DNA from: Sepiola atlantica
Lineage: Eukaryota > Mollusca > Cephalopoda > Sepiida > Sepiolidae
NCBI GenBank assembly: GCA_963556195.1
Contig: CAUVYP010000244.1
Span: 1,860,001 to 1,924,000 of the forward strand
DNA: 64,000 bases
Reading direction: 5' to 3'
The position numbers were made by a program, and so were the translations under genes. Positions 50,601 to 62,743 of this stretch are shown piece by piece. How positions within the stretch are numbered: position 1 is the first letter of the stretch; every line of letters begins with the position of its first letter. The notes below the pieces were generated by a model, which saw only the letters and a list, made by a program, of their open reading frames with translations, did no database searches and was not told the DNA's origin.

Positions 50601-53600
50601 TTGTACTGCCGGAGATATGTCGATACAAACTGAATACGCAAAACATCAACAAAATTTAGCGCGTTTTAAAGTTGATATCGCTTTTGTTTATAACTTCCAC
50701 GTTTATTCGAATTGTGCAACGAAACCTTGCAGACAGTCGCGGAGACACATGTTCTACTGAAGTACCAAGTCTCAGAAGTGCAGCTTTTGTACTGCCGGAG
50801 ATATGTCGATACAAACTGAATACGCAAAACATCAACAAAATTTAGCGCGTTTTAAAGTTGATATCGCTTTTGTTTATAACTTCCACATTTATTCGAATTG
50901 TGCAACGAAACTTTGCAGACAGTCGCGGAGACACATTTTCTGCTGAAGTACCAAGTTTCAGAAGTGCAGCTCTTGTACTGCCGGAGATATGTCGATACAA
51001 ACTGAATACGCAAAACATCAACAAAATTTAGCGCGTTTTAAAGTTGATATTGCTTTTGTTTATAACTTCCACATTTATTCGAATTGTGCAACGAAACTTT
51101 GCAGACAGTCGCGGAGACACATTTTCTACTAGAGTACCAAGTTTCAGAAGTGCAGCTCTTGTACTGCCGGAGATATGTCGATACAAACTGAATACGCAAA
51201 ACATCAACAAAATTTAGCGCGTTTTAAAGTTGATATCGCTTTTGTTTATAACTTCCACATTTATTCGAATTGTGCAACGAAACTTTGTAGACGGTCGCGG
51301 AGACACATTTTCTACTGAAGTATTTAGTTTCAGAAGTGCAGCTCTGGTACTGCCGGAGATATGTCGATACAAACTGAATACGCAAAACATCAACAAAATT
51401 TAGCGCGTTTTAAAGTTGATATCGCTTTTGTTTATATCTTCCACATTAATTCGAATTGTGCAACGAAACTTTGCAGACAGTCTCGAATAGGCCTCCTCTA
51501 CTGAAGTACCAAGTTTCAGAAGTGCAGCTCTAGTACTGCCGGAGATATGTCGATACAAACTGAATACGCAAAACATCAACAAAAGTTTGCGCGTTTTAAA
51601 GTTGATATAGCTTTTGTTTATAACTTCCACATTTATTCGAATTGTGCAACGAAACTTTGCAAGCAGTCTCGAATAGGCCTTTTCTACTGAAGTACCAAGT
51701 TTCAGAAGTGCAGCTCTTGTACTGCCGGAGATATGTCGATACAAACTGAATACGCAAAACATCAACAAAATTTAGCGCGTTTTAAAGTTGATATCGCTTT
51801 TGTTTATAACTTCCACATTTATTCGAATTGTGCAACGAAACTTTGCAGACAGTCTGGAATAGGCCTTTTTTACTGAAGTACCAAGTGGCAGAAGTGCAGC
51901 TCTTGTACTGCCGGAGATATGTCGATACAAACTGAATACGCAAAACATCAACAAAATTTAGCACGTTTTAAAGTTGATATCGCTTTTGTTTATAACTTCT
52001 ACATTTATTCGAATTGTGTAACGAAACTTTGCAGACAGTCGCGGAGACACATGTTCTACTGAAGTACCAAGTTTCAGAAGTGCAACTCTTGTACTGCCGG
52101 AGATATGTCGATACAAACTGAATACGCAAAACATCAACAAAATTTAGCGCGTTTTAAAGTTGATATCGCTTTTGTTTATAACTTCCAGATTTATTCGAAT
52201 TGTGCAACGAAACTTTGCAGACAGTCGCGGAGACACATGTTCTACTGAAGTACCAAGTTTCAGAAGTGCAGCTCTTGTACTGCCGGAGATATGTCGATAC
52301 AAACTGAATACGCAAAACATCAACAAAATTTAGCGCGTTTTAAAGTTGATATCGCTTTTGTTTATAACTTCCACATTTATTCGAATTGTGCAACGAAACT
52401 TTGTAGACAGTCGCGGAGACACATTTTCTACTGAAGTATTTAGTTTCAGAAGTGCAGCTCTTGTACTGCCGGAGATATGTCGATACAAACTGAATACGCA
52501 AAACATCAACAAAATTTAGCGCGTTTTAAAGTTGATATCGCTTTTGTTTATAATTTTCACATTTATTCGAATTGTGCAACGAAACTTTGCAGACAGTCTC
52601 AAATAGGCCTTTTCTGCTGAAGTACCAAGTTTCAGAAGTGCACCTCTTGTACTGCCGGAGATATGTCGATACAAACTGAATACGCAAAACATCAACAAAA
52701 TTTAGCGCGTTTTAAAGTTGATATCGCTTTTGTTTATAACTTCCACATTTATTCGAATTGTGCAACGAAACTTTGCAGACAGTCTCAAATAGGCCTTTTC
52801 TGCTGAAGTACCAAGTTTCAGAAGTGCACCTTTTGTACTGCCGGAGATATGTCGATACAAACTGAATACGCAAAACATCAACAAAATTTAGCGCGTTTTA
52901 AAGTTGATATCGCTTTTGTTTACAACTTCCACATTTTTTCGTATTGTGCAACGAAACTTTGCAGACAGTCGCGGAGACACATTTTCTACTGAAGTACCAA
53001 GTTTCAGAAGTGCAGCTCTTGTACTGCCGGAGATATGTCGATACAAACTGAATACGCAAAACATCAACAAAATTTAGCGCGTTTTAAAGTTGATATCGCT
53101 TTTGTTTATAACTTCAACATTTATTCGAATTGTGCAACGAAACTTTGCAGACAGTCGCGGAGACACATTTTCTACTGAAGTACCAAGTTTCAGAAGTGCA
53201 ACTCTTGTACTGCCGGAGATATGTCGATACAAACTGAATACGCAAAACATCAACAAAATTTAGCGCGTTTTAAAGTTGATATCGCTTTTGTTTATAACTT
53301 CCACGTTTATTCGAATTGTGCAACGAAACTTTGCAGACAGTCGCGGAGACACATTTTCTACTGAAGTACCAAGTTTCAGAAGTGCAGCTCTTGTACTGCC
53401 GGAGATATGTCGATACAAACTGAATACGCAAAACATCAACAAAATTTAGCGCGTTTTAAAGTTGATATCGCTTTTGTTTATAACTTCCACATTTATTCGA
53501 ATTGTGCAACGAAACTTTGTAGACAGTCGCGGAGACACATTTTCCACTGCAGTACCAAGTTTCAGAAGTGCAGCTCTGGTACTGCCGGAGATATGTCGAT

Positions 53601-55305
53601 ACAAACTGAATACGCAAAACATCAACAAAATTTAGCGCGTTTTAAAGTTGATATCGCTTTTGTTTATATCTTCCACATTAATTCGAATTGTGCAACGAAA
53701 CTTTGCAGACAGTCGCGGAGACACATTTTCCACTGAAGTACCAAGTTTCAGAAGTGCATCTCTTGTACTGCCGGAGATATGTCGATACAAACTGAATACG
53801 CAAAACATCAACAAAATTTAGCGCGTTTTAAAGTTGATATCGCTTTTGTTTATAACTTCCACGTTTATTCGAATTGTGCAACGAAACCTTGCAGACAGTC
53901 GCAGAGACACATTTTCTACTGAAGTACCAAGTCTCAGAAGTGCAGCTTTTGTACTGCCGGAGATATGTCGATACAAACTGAATACGCAAAACCTCAACAA
54001 AATTTAGCGCGTTTTAAAGTTGATATCCCTTTTGTTTATAACTTCCACATTTATTCGAATTGTGCCACGAAACTTTGTAGACAGTCGCGGAGACACATTT
54101 TCTACTGAAGTACCAAGTTTCAGAAGTGCAGCTCTTGTACTGTCGGAGATATGTCGATACAAACTGAATACGCAAAACATCAACAAAATTTAGCGCGTTT
54201 TAAAGTTGATAACGCTTTTGTTTATAACTTCCACATTTATTCGAATTGTGCAACGAAACTTTGCAGACAGTCTCGAATAGGCCTTTTCTACTGAAGTACC
54301 AAGTTTCAGAAGTGCAGCTCTTGTACTGCCGGAGATATGTCGATACAAACTGAATACGCAAAACATCAACAAAATTTAGCGCGTTTTAAAGTTGATATCG
54401 CTTTTGTTTATAACTTCCACATTTATTCGAATTTCGCCACGAAACTTTGCAGACAGTCGCGGAGACACATTTTCTACTGAAGTACCAAGTTTCAGAAGTG
54501 CAGCTCTTGTACTGCCGGAGATATGTCGATACAAACTGAATACGCAAAACATCAACAAAATTTAGCGCGTTTTAAAGTTGATATCGCTTTTGTTTATAAC
54601 TTCCACATTTATTCGAATTGTGCAACAAAACTTTGCAGACAGTCGCGGAGACACATGTCCTACTGCAGTACCATGTTTCAGAAGTGCAGCTCTTGTACTG
54701 CCGGAGATATCTCGATACAAACTGAATACGCAAAACATCAACAAAATTTAGCGCGTTTTAAAGTTGATATCGCTTTTGTTTATAACTTCCACATTTATTC
54801 GAATTGTGCAACGAAACTTTGCAGACAGTCCTGAATAGGCCTCCTCTACTGAAGTACCAAGTTTCAGAAGTGCAGCTCTTGTACTGCCGGAGATATGTCG
54901 ATACAAACTGAATACGCAAAACATCAACAAGATTTAGCGCGTTTTAAAGTTGATATCGCTTTTGTTTATAACTTCCACATTTATTCGAATTGTGCCACGA
55001 AACTTTGCAGACAGTCGCGGAGACACATTTTCTACTGAAGTACCAAGTTTCAGAAGTGCAGCTCTTGTACTGCCGGAGACATGTCGATACAAACTGAATA
55101 CGCAAAACATCACCAAAATTTAGCGCGTTTTAAAGTTGATATCGCTTTTGTTTATAACTTCCAGATTTATTCGAATTGTGCAACGAAACTTTGCAGACAG
55201 TCGCGGAGACACATGTTCTACTGAAGTACCAAGTTTCAGAAGTGCAGCTCTTGTACTGCCGGAGATATGTCGATACAAACTGAATACGCAAAACATCACC
55301 AAAAT
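47681..55305. repeat. Large higher-order block F (41 monomers, 7,625 bp)
   Basis: Tandem copy of E with the same order of all 41 monomers, including the rare variants (ttgatatagc at 51607, aagcagtctcg at 51661, accaagtggcag, catctcaac-type and atttcgccacg monomers). The offset is 7,626 up to 50283 and 7,625 after it because of E's private insertion. The last monomer ends catcaccaaaattaag where E ends catcaacaaaatttag, as expected where the following sequence differs. Confidence 0.93.
48983..49167. repeat. 185-bp type-a monomer (shared deletion)
   Basis: Block F counterpart of 41357-41541, with the same gaatatttag deletion near 49088 and the same gcaactaaac variant. Confidence 0.88.
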
Positions 55306-56606
55306 TAAGCGCGTTTTAAAGTTGATATCGCTTTTGTTTATAACTTCCACATTTATTCGAATTGTGCAACGAAACTTTGTAGACAGTCGCGGAGACACAT
55401 TTTCTACTGAAGTATTTAGTTTCAGAAGTGCAGCTCTTGTACTGCCAGAGATATGTCGATACAAACTGAATACGCAAAACATCAACAAAATTTAGCGCGT
55501 TTTAAAGTTGATATCGCTTTTGTTTATAACTTTCACATTTATTCGAATTGTGCAACGAAACTTTGCAGACAGTCTCAAATAGGCTTTGTCTGCTGAAGTA
55601 CCAAGTTTCAGAAGTGCACGTCTTGTACTGCCGGAGATATGTCGATACAAACTGAATACGCAAAACATCAACAAAATTTAGCGCGTTTTAAAGTTGATAT
55701 CGCTTTTGTTTATAACTTCCACATTTATTCGAATTGTGCAACGAAACTTTGCAGACAGTCGCGGAGCCACATTTTCTACTGAAGTACCAAGTTTCAGAAG
55801 TGCAACTCTTGTACTGCCGGAGATATGTCGATACAAACTGAATACGCAAAACATCAACAAAATTTAGCCGTTTTAAAGTTGATATCGCTTTTGTTTATAA
55901 CTTCCACGTTTATTCGAATTGTGCAACGAAACTTTGCAGACAGTCGCGGAGACACATGTTCTACTGAAGTACCAAGTTTCAGAAGTGCAGCTCTTGTACT
56001 GCCGGAGATATGTCGATACAAACTGAATACGCAAAACATCAACAAAATTTAGCGCGTTTTAAAGTTGATATCGCTTTTGTTTATAACTTCCACATTTATT
56101 CGAATTTTGCAACGAAACTTTGTAGACAGTCGCGGAGACACATGTTCTACTGACGTATTTAGTTTCAGAAGTGCAGCTCTTGTACTGCCGGAGATATGTC
56201 GATACAAACTGAATACGCAAAACATCAACAAAATTTAGCGCGTTTTAAAATTGATATCGCTTCTGTTTATATCTTCCACATTAATTCGAATTGTGCAACG
56301 AAACTTTGCAGACAGTCTCGAATAGGCCTCCTCTACTGAAGTACCAAGTTTCAGAAGTGCAGCTCTTGTACTGCCGGAGATATGTCGATACAAACTGAAT
56401 ACGCAAAACATCAACAAAATTTAGCGCGTTTTAAAGTTGATATCGCTTTTGTTTATAACTTTCACATTTATTCGAATTGTGCAACAAAACTTTGCAGACA
56501 GTCTCAAATAGGCCTTTTCTGCTGAAGTACCAAGTTTCAGAAGTGCAGCTCTTGTACTGCCGGAGATATGTCGATACAAACTGAATACGCAAAACATCAA
56601 CAAGAT
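54934..56606. repeat. Nine-monomer unit, copy 1 (1,673 bp)
   Basis: Order: i (54934, ggagacatgtcg and catcacc), cagatttattcg monomer (55120), a (55306, tactgccagag), c (55492, aggctttgtctg), e-like (55678, ggagccacat), f with one-base deletion (55864), a (56049, ctgacgtattt), b (56235, aaaattgatatc, cttctg), c (56421, caacaaaac). The next nine monomers repeat it. Its first two monomers are also the end of block F. Confidence 0.9.
55864..56048. repeat. 185-bp type-f monomer (one-base or cg-slip deletion)
   Basis: Starts tttagccgttttaaag instead of tttagcgcgttttaaag, losing one base near 55867 and shifting the register by -1. The same deletion is in the copy at 57537-57721. Confidence 0.9.
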
Positions 56607-58279
56607 TTAGCGCGTTTTAAAGTTGATATCGCTTTTGTTTATAACTTCCACATTTATTCGAATTGTGCCACGAAACTTTGCAGACAGTCGCGGAGACACA
56701 TTTTCTACTGAAGTACCAAGTTTCAGAAGTGCAGCTCTTGTACTGCCGGAGACATGTCGATACAAACTGAATACGCAAAACATCACCAAAATTTAGCGCG
56801 TTTTAAAGTTGATATCGCTTTTGTTTATAACTTCCAGATTTATTCGAATTGTGCAACGAAACTTTGCAGACAGTCGCGGAGACACATGTTCTACTGAAGT
56901 ACCAAGTTTCAGAAGTGCAGCTCTTGTACTGCCGGAGATATGTCGATACAAACTGAATACGCAAAACATCACCAAAATTTAGCGCGTTTTAAAGTTGATA
57001 TCGCTTTTGTTTATAACTTCCACATTTATTCGAATTGTGCAACGAAACTTTGTAGACAGTCGCGGAGACACATTTTCTACTGAAGTATTTAGTTTCAGAA
57101 GTGCAGCTCTTGTACTGCCAGAGATATGTCGATACAAACTGAATACGCAAAACATCAACAAAATTTAGCGCGTTTTAAAGTTGATATCGCTTTTGTTTAT
57201 AACTTTCACATTTATTCGAATTGTGCAACGAAACTTTGCAGACAGTCTCAAATAGGCTTTGTCTGCTGAAGTACCAAGTTTCAGAAGTGCACCTCTTGTA
57301 CTGCCGGAGATATGTCGATACAAACTGAATACGCAAAACATCAACAAAATTTAGCGCGTTTTAAAGTTGATATCGCTTTTGTTTATAACTTCCACATTTA
57401 TTCGAATTGTGCAACGAAACTTTGCAGACAGTCGCGGAGCCACATTTTCTACTGAAGTACCAAGTTTCAGAAGTGCAACTCTTGTACTGCCGGAGATATG
57501 TCGATACAAACTGAATACGCAAAACATCAACAAAATTTAGCCGTTTTAAAGTTGATATCGCTTTTGTTTATAACTTCCACGTTTATTCGAATTGTGCAAC
57601 GAAACTTTGCAGACAGTCGCGGAGACACATGTTCTACTGAAGTACCAAGTTTCAGAAGTGCAGCTCTTGTACTGCCGGAGATATGTCGATACAAACTGAA
57701 TACGCAAAACATCAACAAAATTTAGCGCGTTTTAAAGTTGATATCGCTTTTGTTTATAACTTCCACATTTATTCGAATTGTGCAACGAAACTTTGTAGAC
57801 AGTCGCGGAGACACATGTTCTACTGACGTATTTAGTTTCAGAAGTGCAGCTCTTGTACTGCCGGAGATATGTCGATACAAACTGAATACGCAAAACATCA
57901 ACAAAATTTAGCGCGTTTTAAAATTGATATCGCTTCTGTTTATATCTTCCACATTAATTCGAATTGTGCAACGAAACTTTGCAGACAGTCTCGAATAGGC
58001 CTCCTCTACTGAAGTACCATGTTTCAGAAGTGCAGCTCTTGTACTGCCGGAGATATGTCGATACAAACTGAATACGCAAAACATCAACAAAATTTAGCGC
58101 GTTTTAAAGTTGATATCGCTTTTGTTTATAACTTTCACATTTATTCGAATTGTGCAACAAAACTTTGCAGACAGTCTCAAATAGGCCTTTTCTGCTGAAG
58201 TACCAAGTTTCAGAAGTGCAGCTCTTGTACTGCCGGAGATATGTCGATACAAACTGAATACGCAAAACATCAACAAAAT
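56607..58279. repeat. Nine-monomer unit, copy 2 (1,673 bp)
   Basis: Tandem copy of 54934-56606 with the same private variants, including the deleted f at 57537. Small differences: gtgcacctc at about 57290 against gtgcacgtc in copy 1, gtaccatg near 58015 against gtaccaag, gaattgtgc near 57775 against gaattttgc at 56101, and a regular ttta stop before the a monomer. Confidence 0.9.
57537..57721. repeat. 185-bp type-f monomer (shared deletion)
   Basis: Same tttagccgtttt deletion as at 55864, near 57541; duplicated with the nine-monomer unit. Confidence 0.9.
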
Positions 58280-59953
58280 TTAGCGCGTTTTAAAGTTGAT
58301 ATCGCTTTTGTTTATAACTTCCACATTTTTTCGTATTGTGCAACGAAACTTTGCAGACCGTCGCGGAGACACATTTTCTACTGAAGTACCAAGTTTCAGA
58401 AGTGCAGCTCTTGTACTGCCGGAGATATGTCGATACAAACTGAATACGCAAAACATCAACAAAATTTAGCGCGTTTTAAAGTTGATATCGCTTTTGTTTA
58501 TAACTTCCACATTTATTCGAATTGTGCAACGAAACTTTGCAGACAGTCGCGGAGACACATTTTCTACTGAAGTACCAAGTCTCAGAAGTGCAGCTCTTGT
58601 ACTGCCGGAGATATGTCGATACAAACTGAATACGCAAAACATCAACAAAATTTAGCGCGTTTTAAAGTTGATATCGCTTTTGTTTATAACTTCCACATTT
58701 ATTCGAATTGTGCCACGAAACTTTGCAGACAGTCGCGGAGACACATTTTCTACTGAAGTACCAAGTTTCAGAAGTGCAGCTCTTGTACTGCCGGAGACAT
58801 GTCGATACAAACTAAATACGCAAAACATCACCAAAATTTAGCGCGTTTTTAAGTTGATATCGCTTTTGTTTATAACTTCCAGATTTATTCGAATTGTGCA
58901 ACGAAACTTTGCACACAGTCGCGGAGACACATGTTCTACTGAAGTACCAAGTTTCAGAAGTGCAGCTCTTGTACTGCCGGAGATATGTCGATACAAACTG
59001 AATACGCAAAACATCAACAAAATTTAGCGCGTTTTAAAGTTGATATCGCTTTTGTTTATAACTTCCACATTTATTCGAATTGTGCAACGAAACTTTGTAG
59101 ACAGTCGCGGAGACACATTTTCTACTGAAGTATTTAGTTTCAGAAGTGCAGCTCTTGTACTGCCGGAGATATGTCGATACAAACTGAATACGCAAAACAT
59201 CAACAAAATTTAGCGCGTTTTAAAGTTGATATCGCTTTTGTTTATAACTTTCACATTTATTCGAATTGTGCAACGAAACTTTGCAGACAGTCTCAAATAG
59301 GCTTTTTCTGCTGAAGTACCAAGTTTCAGAAGTGCACCTCTTGTACTGCCGGAGATATGTCGATACAAACTGAATACGCAAAACATCAACAAAATTTAGT
59401 GCGATTTTAAGTGGATATCGCTTTTGTTTATAACTTTCACATTCTTTAGAATTGTGCAACGAAACTTTGCAGAGATAAGCGGAGTCACATGTTCTACTGA
59501 AGTACCTAGTTTCAGAAGTGCAGCTCTGGTACTGTCGGAGATATGTCGATACAAACTGAATACGCAAAACATCAACAAAATTTAGCGCGTTTTAAAGTTG
59601 ATATCGCTTTTGTTTATAACTTCCACATTTATTCGAATTGTGCAACAAAACTGTGCAGACAGTCTCGAATAGGCCTCCTCTACTGAAGTACCAAGTTTCA
59701 GAAGTGCAGCTCTTGTACTGCCGGAGATATGTCGATACAAACTGAATACGCAAAACATCAACAAAATTTAGCGCGTTTTAAAGTTGATATCGCTTTTGTT
59801 TATAACTTTCACATTTATTCGAATTGTGCAACAAAACTTTGCAGACAGTCTTAAATAGGCCTTTTCTGCTGAAGTACCAAGTTTCAGAAGTGCAGCTCTT
59901 GTACTGCCGGAGATATGTCGATACAAACTGAATACGCAAAACATCAACAAAAT
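58280..59953. repeat. Third, altered nine-monomer stretch
   Basis: d (58280, gcagaccgtcgcgg), a tctcagaag monomer (58466), i (58652, aactaaatacg), cagattt monomer (58838, gcacacagtcg and gcgtttttaag), a (59024), c (59210), a divergent monomer (59396), b-like (59582), c (59768, gtcttaaatagg). From 59954 a d monomer with the same gcagaccgtcgcgg recurs, offset 1,674 bases. It looks like a rearranged derivative of the preceding nine-monomer units. Confidence 0.82.
59396..59581. repeat. Most divergent monomer found
   Basis: I count about 16 differences from the common sequence in 186 bases (roughly 91% identity): gtgcgattttaagtgg at the start, cattctttagaattg, gcagagataagcgg, ggagtcacat, gtacctag, gctctggtactgtcgg. 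Neighbours differ at only a few bases. Its length is unchanged. It is either an old monomer that escaped homogenisation or one brought in from a less homogenised part of the array. Confidence 0.85.
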
Positions 59954-61441
59954 TTAGCGCGTTTTAAAGTTGATATCGCTTTTGTTTATAACTTCCAGAT
60001 TTTTTCGTATTGTGCAACGAAACTTTGCAGACCGTCGCGGAGACACATTTTCTACTGAAGTACCAAGTTTCAGAAGTGCAGCTCTTGTACTGCCGGAGAT
60101 ATGTCGATACAAACTGAATACGCAAAACATCAACAAAATTTAGCGCGTTTTAAAGTTGATATCGCTTTTGTTTATAACTTCCACATTTATTCGAATTGTG
60201 CAACGAAACTTTGCAGACAGTCGCGGAGACACATTTTCTACTGAAGTACCAAGTCTCAGAAGTGCAGCTCTTGTACTGCCGGAGATATGTCGATACAAAC
60301 TGAATACGCAAAACATCAACAAAATTTAGCGCGTTTTAAAGTTGATATCGCTTTTGTTTATAACTTCCACATTTATTCGAATTGTGCCACGAAACTTTGC
60401 AGACAGTCGCGGAGACACATTTTCTACTGAAGTACCAAGTTTCAGAAGTGCAGCTCTTGTACTGTCGGAGATATGTCGATACAAACTGAATACGCAAAAC
60501 ATCAACAAAATTTAGCGCGTTTTAAAGTTGATATCGCTTTTGTTTATAACTTCCACATTTATTCGAATTGTGCAACAAAACTTTGCAGACAGTCGCGGAG
60601 CGACATTTGCTACTGCAGTACCAAGTTTCAGAAGTGCAGCTCTTTTACTGCCGGAGATATGTCGATACAAACTGAATACGCAAAACATCAACAAAATTTA
60701 GCGCGTTTTAAAGTTGATATCGCTTTTGTTTATAACTTCCACATTTATTCGAATTGTGCAACGAAACTTTGCAGACAGTATCGAATAGGCCTTTTCTACT
60801 GAAGTACCAAGTTTCAGAAGTGCAGCTCTTGTCTTGCCGGAGATATGTCGATACAAACTGAATACGCAAAACATCAACAAAATTTAGCGCATTTTAAAGT
60901 TGATATCGCTTTTGTTTATAACTTCCACATTTATTCGAATTGTGCCACGAAACTTTGCAGACAGTCGCGGAGACACATGTTCTACTGAAGTACCAAGTTT
61001 CAGAAATGCAGCTCTTGTACTGCCGGAGATATGTCGATACAAACTGAATACGCAAAACATCAACAAAATTTAGCGCGTTTTAAAGTTGATATCGCTTTTG
61101 TTTATAACTTCCACATTTATTCGAATTGTGCAACGAAACTTTGCAGACAGTCGCGGAGACACATGTTCTACTGAAGTACCAAGTTTCAGAAGTGCAACTC
61201 TTGTACTGCAGGAGATATGTCGATACAAACTGAATACGCAAAACATCAACAAAATTTAGCGCGTTTTAAAGTTGATATCGCTTTTGTTTATAACTTCCAC
61301 ATTTATTCGAATTGTGCAACGAAACTTTGCAGACAGTCGCGGGGACACATGTTCTACTGAAGTACCAAGTTTCAGAAGTGCAGCTCTTGTACTGCCGGAG
61401 ATATGTCGATACAAACTGAATACGCAAAACATCAACAAAAT
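59954..61441. repeat. Eight-monomer unit (1,488 bp)
   Basis: d (59954, cagattttttcg), tctcagaag (60140), tactgtcgg (60326), ggagcgacatttgctac (60512), cagtatcgaatagg (60698), tttcagaaatgc (60884), gtactgcagg (61070), cgcggggac (61256). A second d monomer with gcagaccgtcgcgg starts at 61442. The first six types recur from there with private changes. Confidence 0.82.
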
Positions 61442-62743
61442 TTAGCGCGTTTTAAAGTTGATATCGCTTTTGTTTATAACTTCCACATGTTTTCGTATTG
61501 TACAACGAAACTTTGCAGACCGTCGCGGAGACACATTTTCTACTGAAGTACCAAGTTTCAGAAGTGCAGCTCTTGTACTGCCGGAGATATGTCGATACAA
61601 ACTGAATACGCAAAACATCAACAAAATTTAGCGCGTTTTAAAGTTGATATCGCTTTTGTTTATAACTTCCACATTTATTCGAATTGTGCAACGAAACTTT
61701 GCAGACAGTCGCGGAGACACATTTTCTACTGAAGTACCAAGTCTCAGAAGTGCAGCTCTTGTACTGCCGGAGATATGTCGATACAAACTGAATACGCAAA
61801 ACATCAACAAAATTTAGCGCGTTTTAAAGTTGATATCGCTTTTGTTTATAACTTCCACATTTATTCGAATTGTGCCACGAAACTTTGCAGACAGTCGCGG
61901 AGACACATTTTCTACTGAAGTACCAAGTTTCAGAAGTGCAGCTATTGTACTGTCGCAGATATGTCGATACAAACTGAATACGCAAAACATCAACAAAATT
62001 TAGCGCGTTTTAAAGTTGATATCGCTTTTGTTTATAACTTCCACATTTATTCGAATTGTGCAACAAAACTTTGCAGACAGTCGCGGAGCCACATTTGCTA
62101 CTGCAGTACCAAGTTTCAGAAGTGCAGCTCTTGTACTGCCGGAGATATGTCGATACAAACTGAATACGCAAAACATCAACAAAATTTAGCGCGTTTTAAA
62201 GTTGATATCGCTTTTGTTTATAACTTCCACATTTATTCGAATTGTGCAACGAAACTTTGCAGACAGTCTCGAATAGGCCTTTTCTACTGAAGTACCAAGT
62301 TTCAGAAGTGCAGCTCTTGTCCTGCCGGAGATATGTCGATACAAACTGAATACGCAAAACATCAACAAAATTTAGCGCATTTTAAAGTTGATATCGCTTT
62401 TGTTTATAACTTCCACATTTATTCGAATTGTGCCACGAAACTTTGCAGACAGTCGCGGAGACACATGTTCTACTGAAGTACCAAGTTTCAGAAATGCAGC
62501 TCTTGTACTGCCGGAGATATGTCGATACAAACTGAATACGCAAAACATCAACAAAATTTAGAGCGTTTTAAAGTTGATATCGCTTTTGTTTATAACTTCC
62601 ACATTTACTCGAATTGTGCAACGAAACTTTGCAGACAGTCTCGAATACGCCTTTTCTACTGAAGTACCAAGTGTCAGAAGTGCAGCTCTTGTACTGCTGG
62701 ACATATGTCGATACAAACTGAATACGCAAAACATCAACAAAAT
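61442..62743. repeat. Partial second eight-monomer copy
   Basis: 61442 (d, catgttttcgtattgtac), 61628, 61814 (gctattgtactgtcgc), 62000 (ggagccacatttgctac), 62186 (gtcctgccgg), 62372 (tttcagaaatgc) match the first six of 59954-61441 in order. 62558 is a different second-form monomer with gtgtcagaag and gctggacatatg. From 62744 a four-monomer repeat takes over. Confidence 0.82.
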
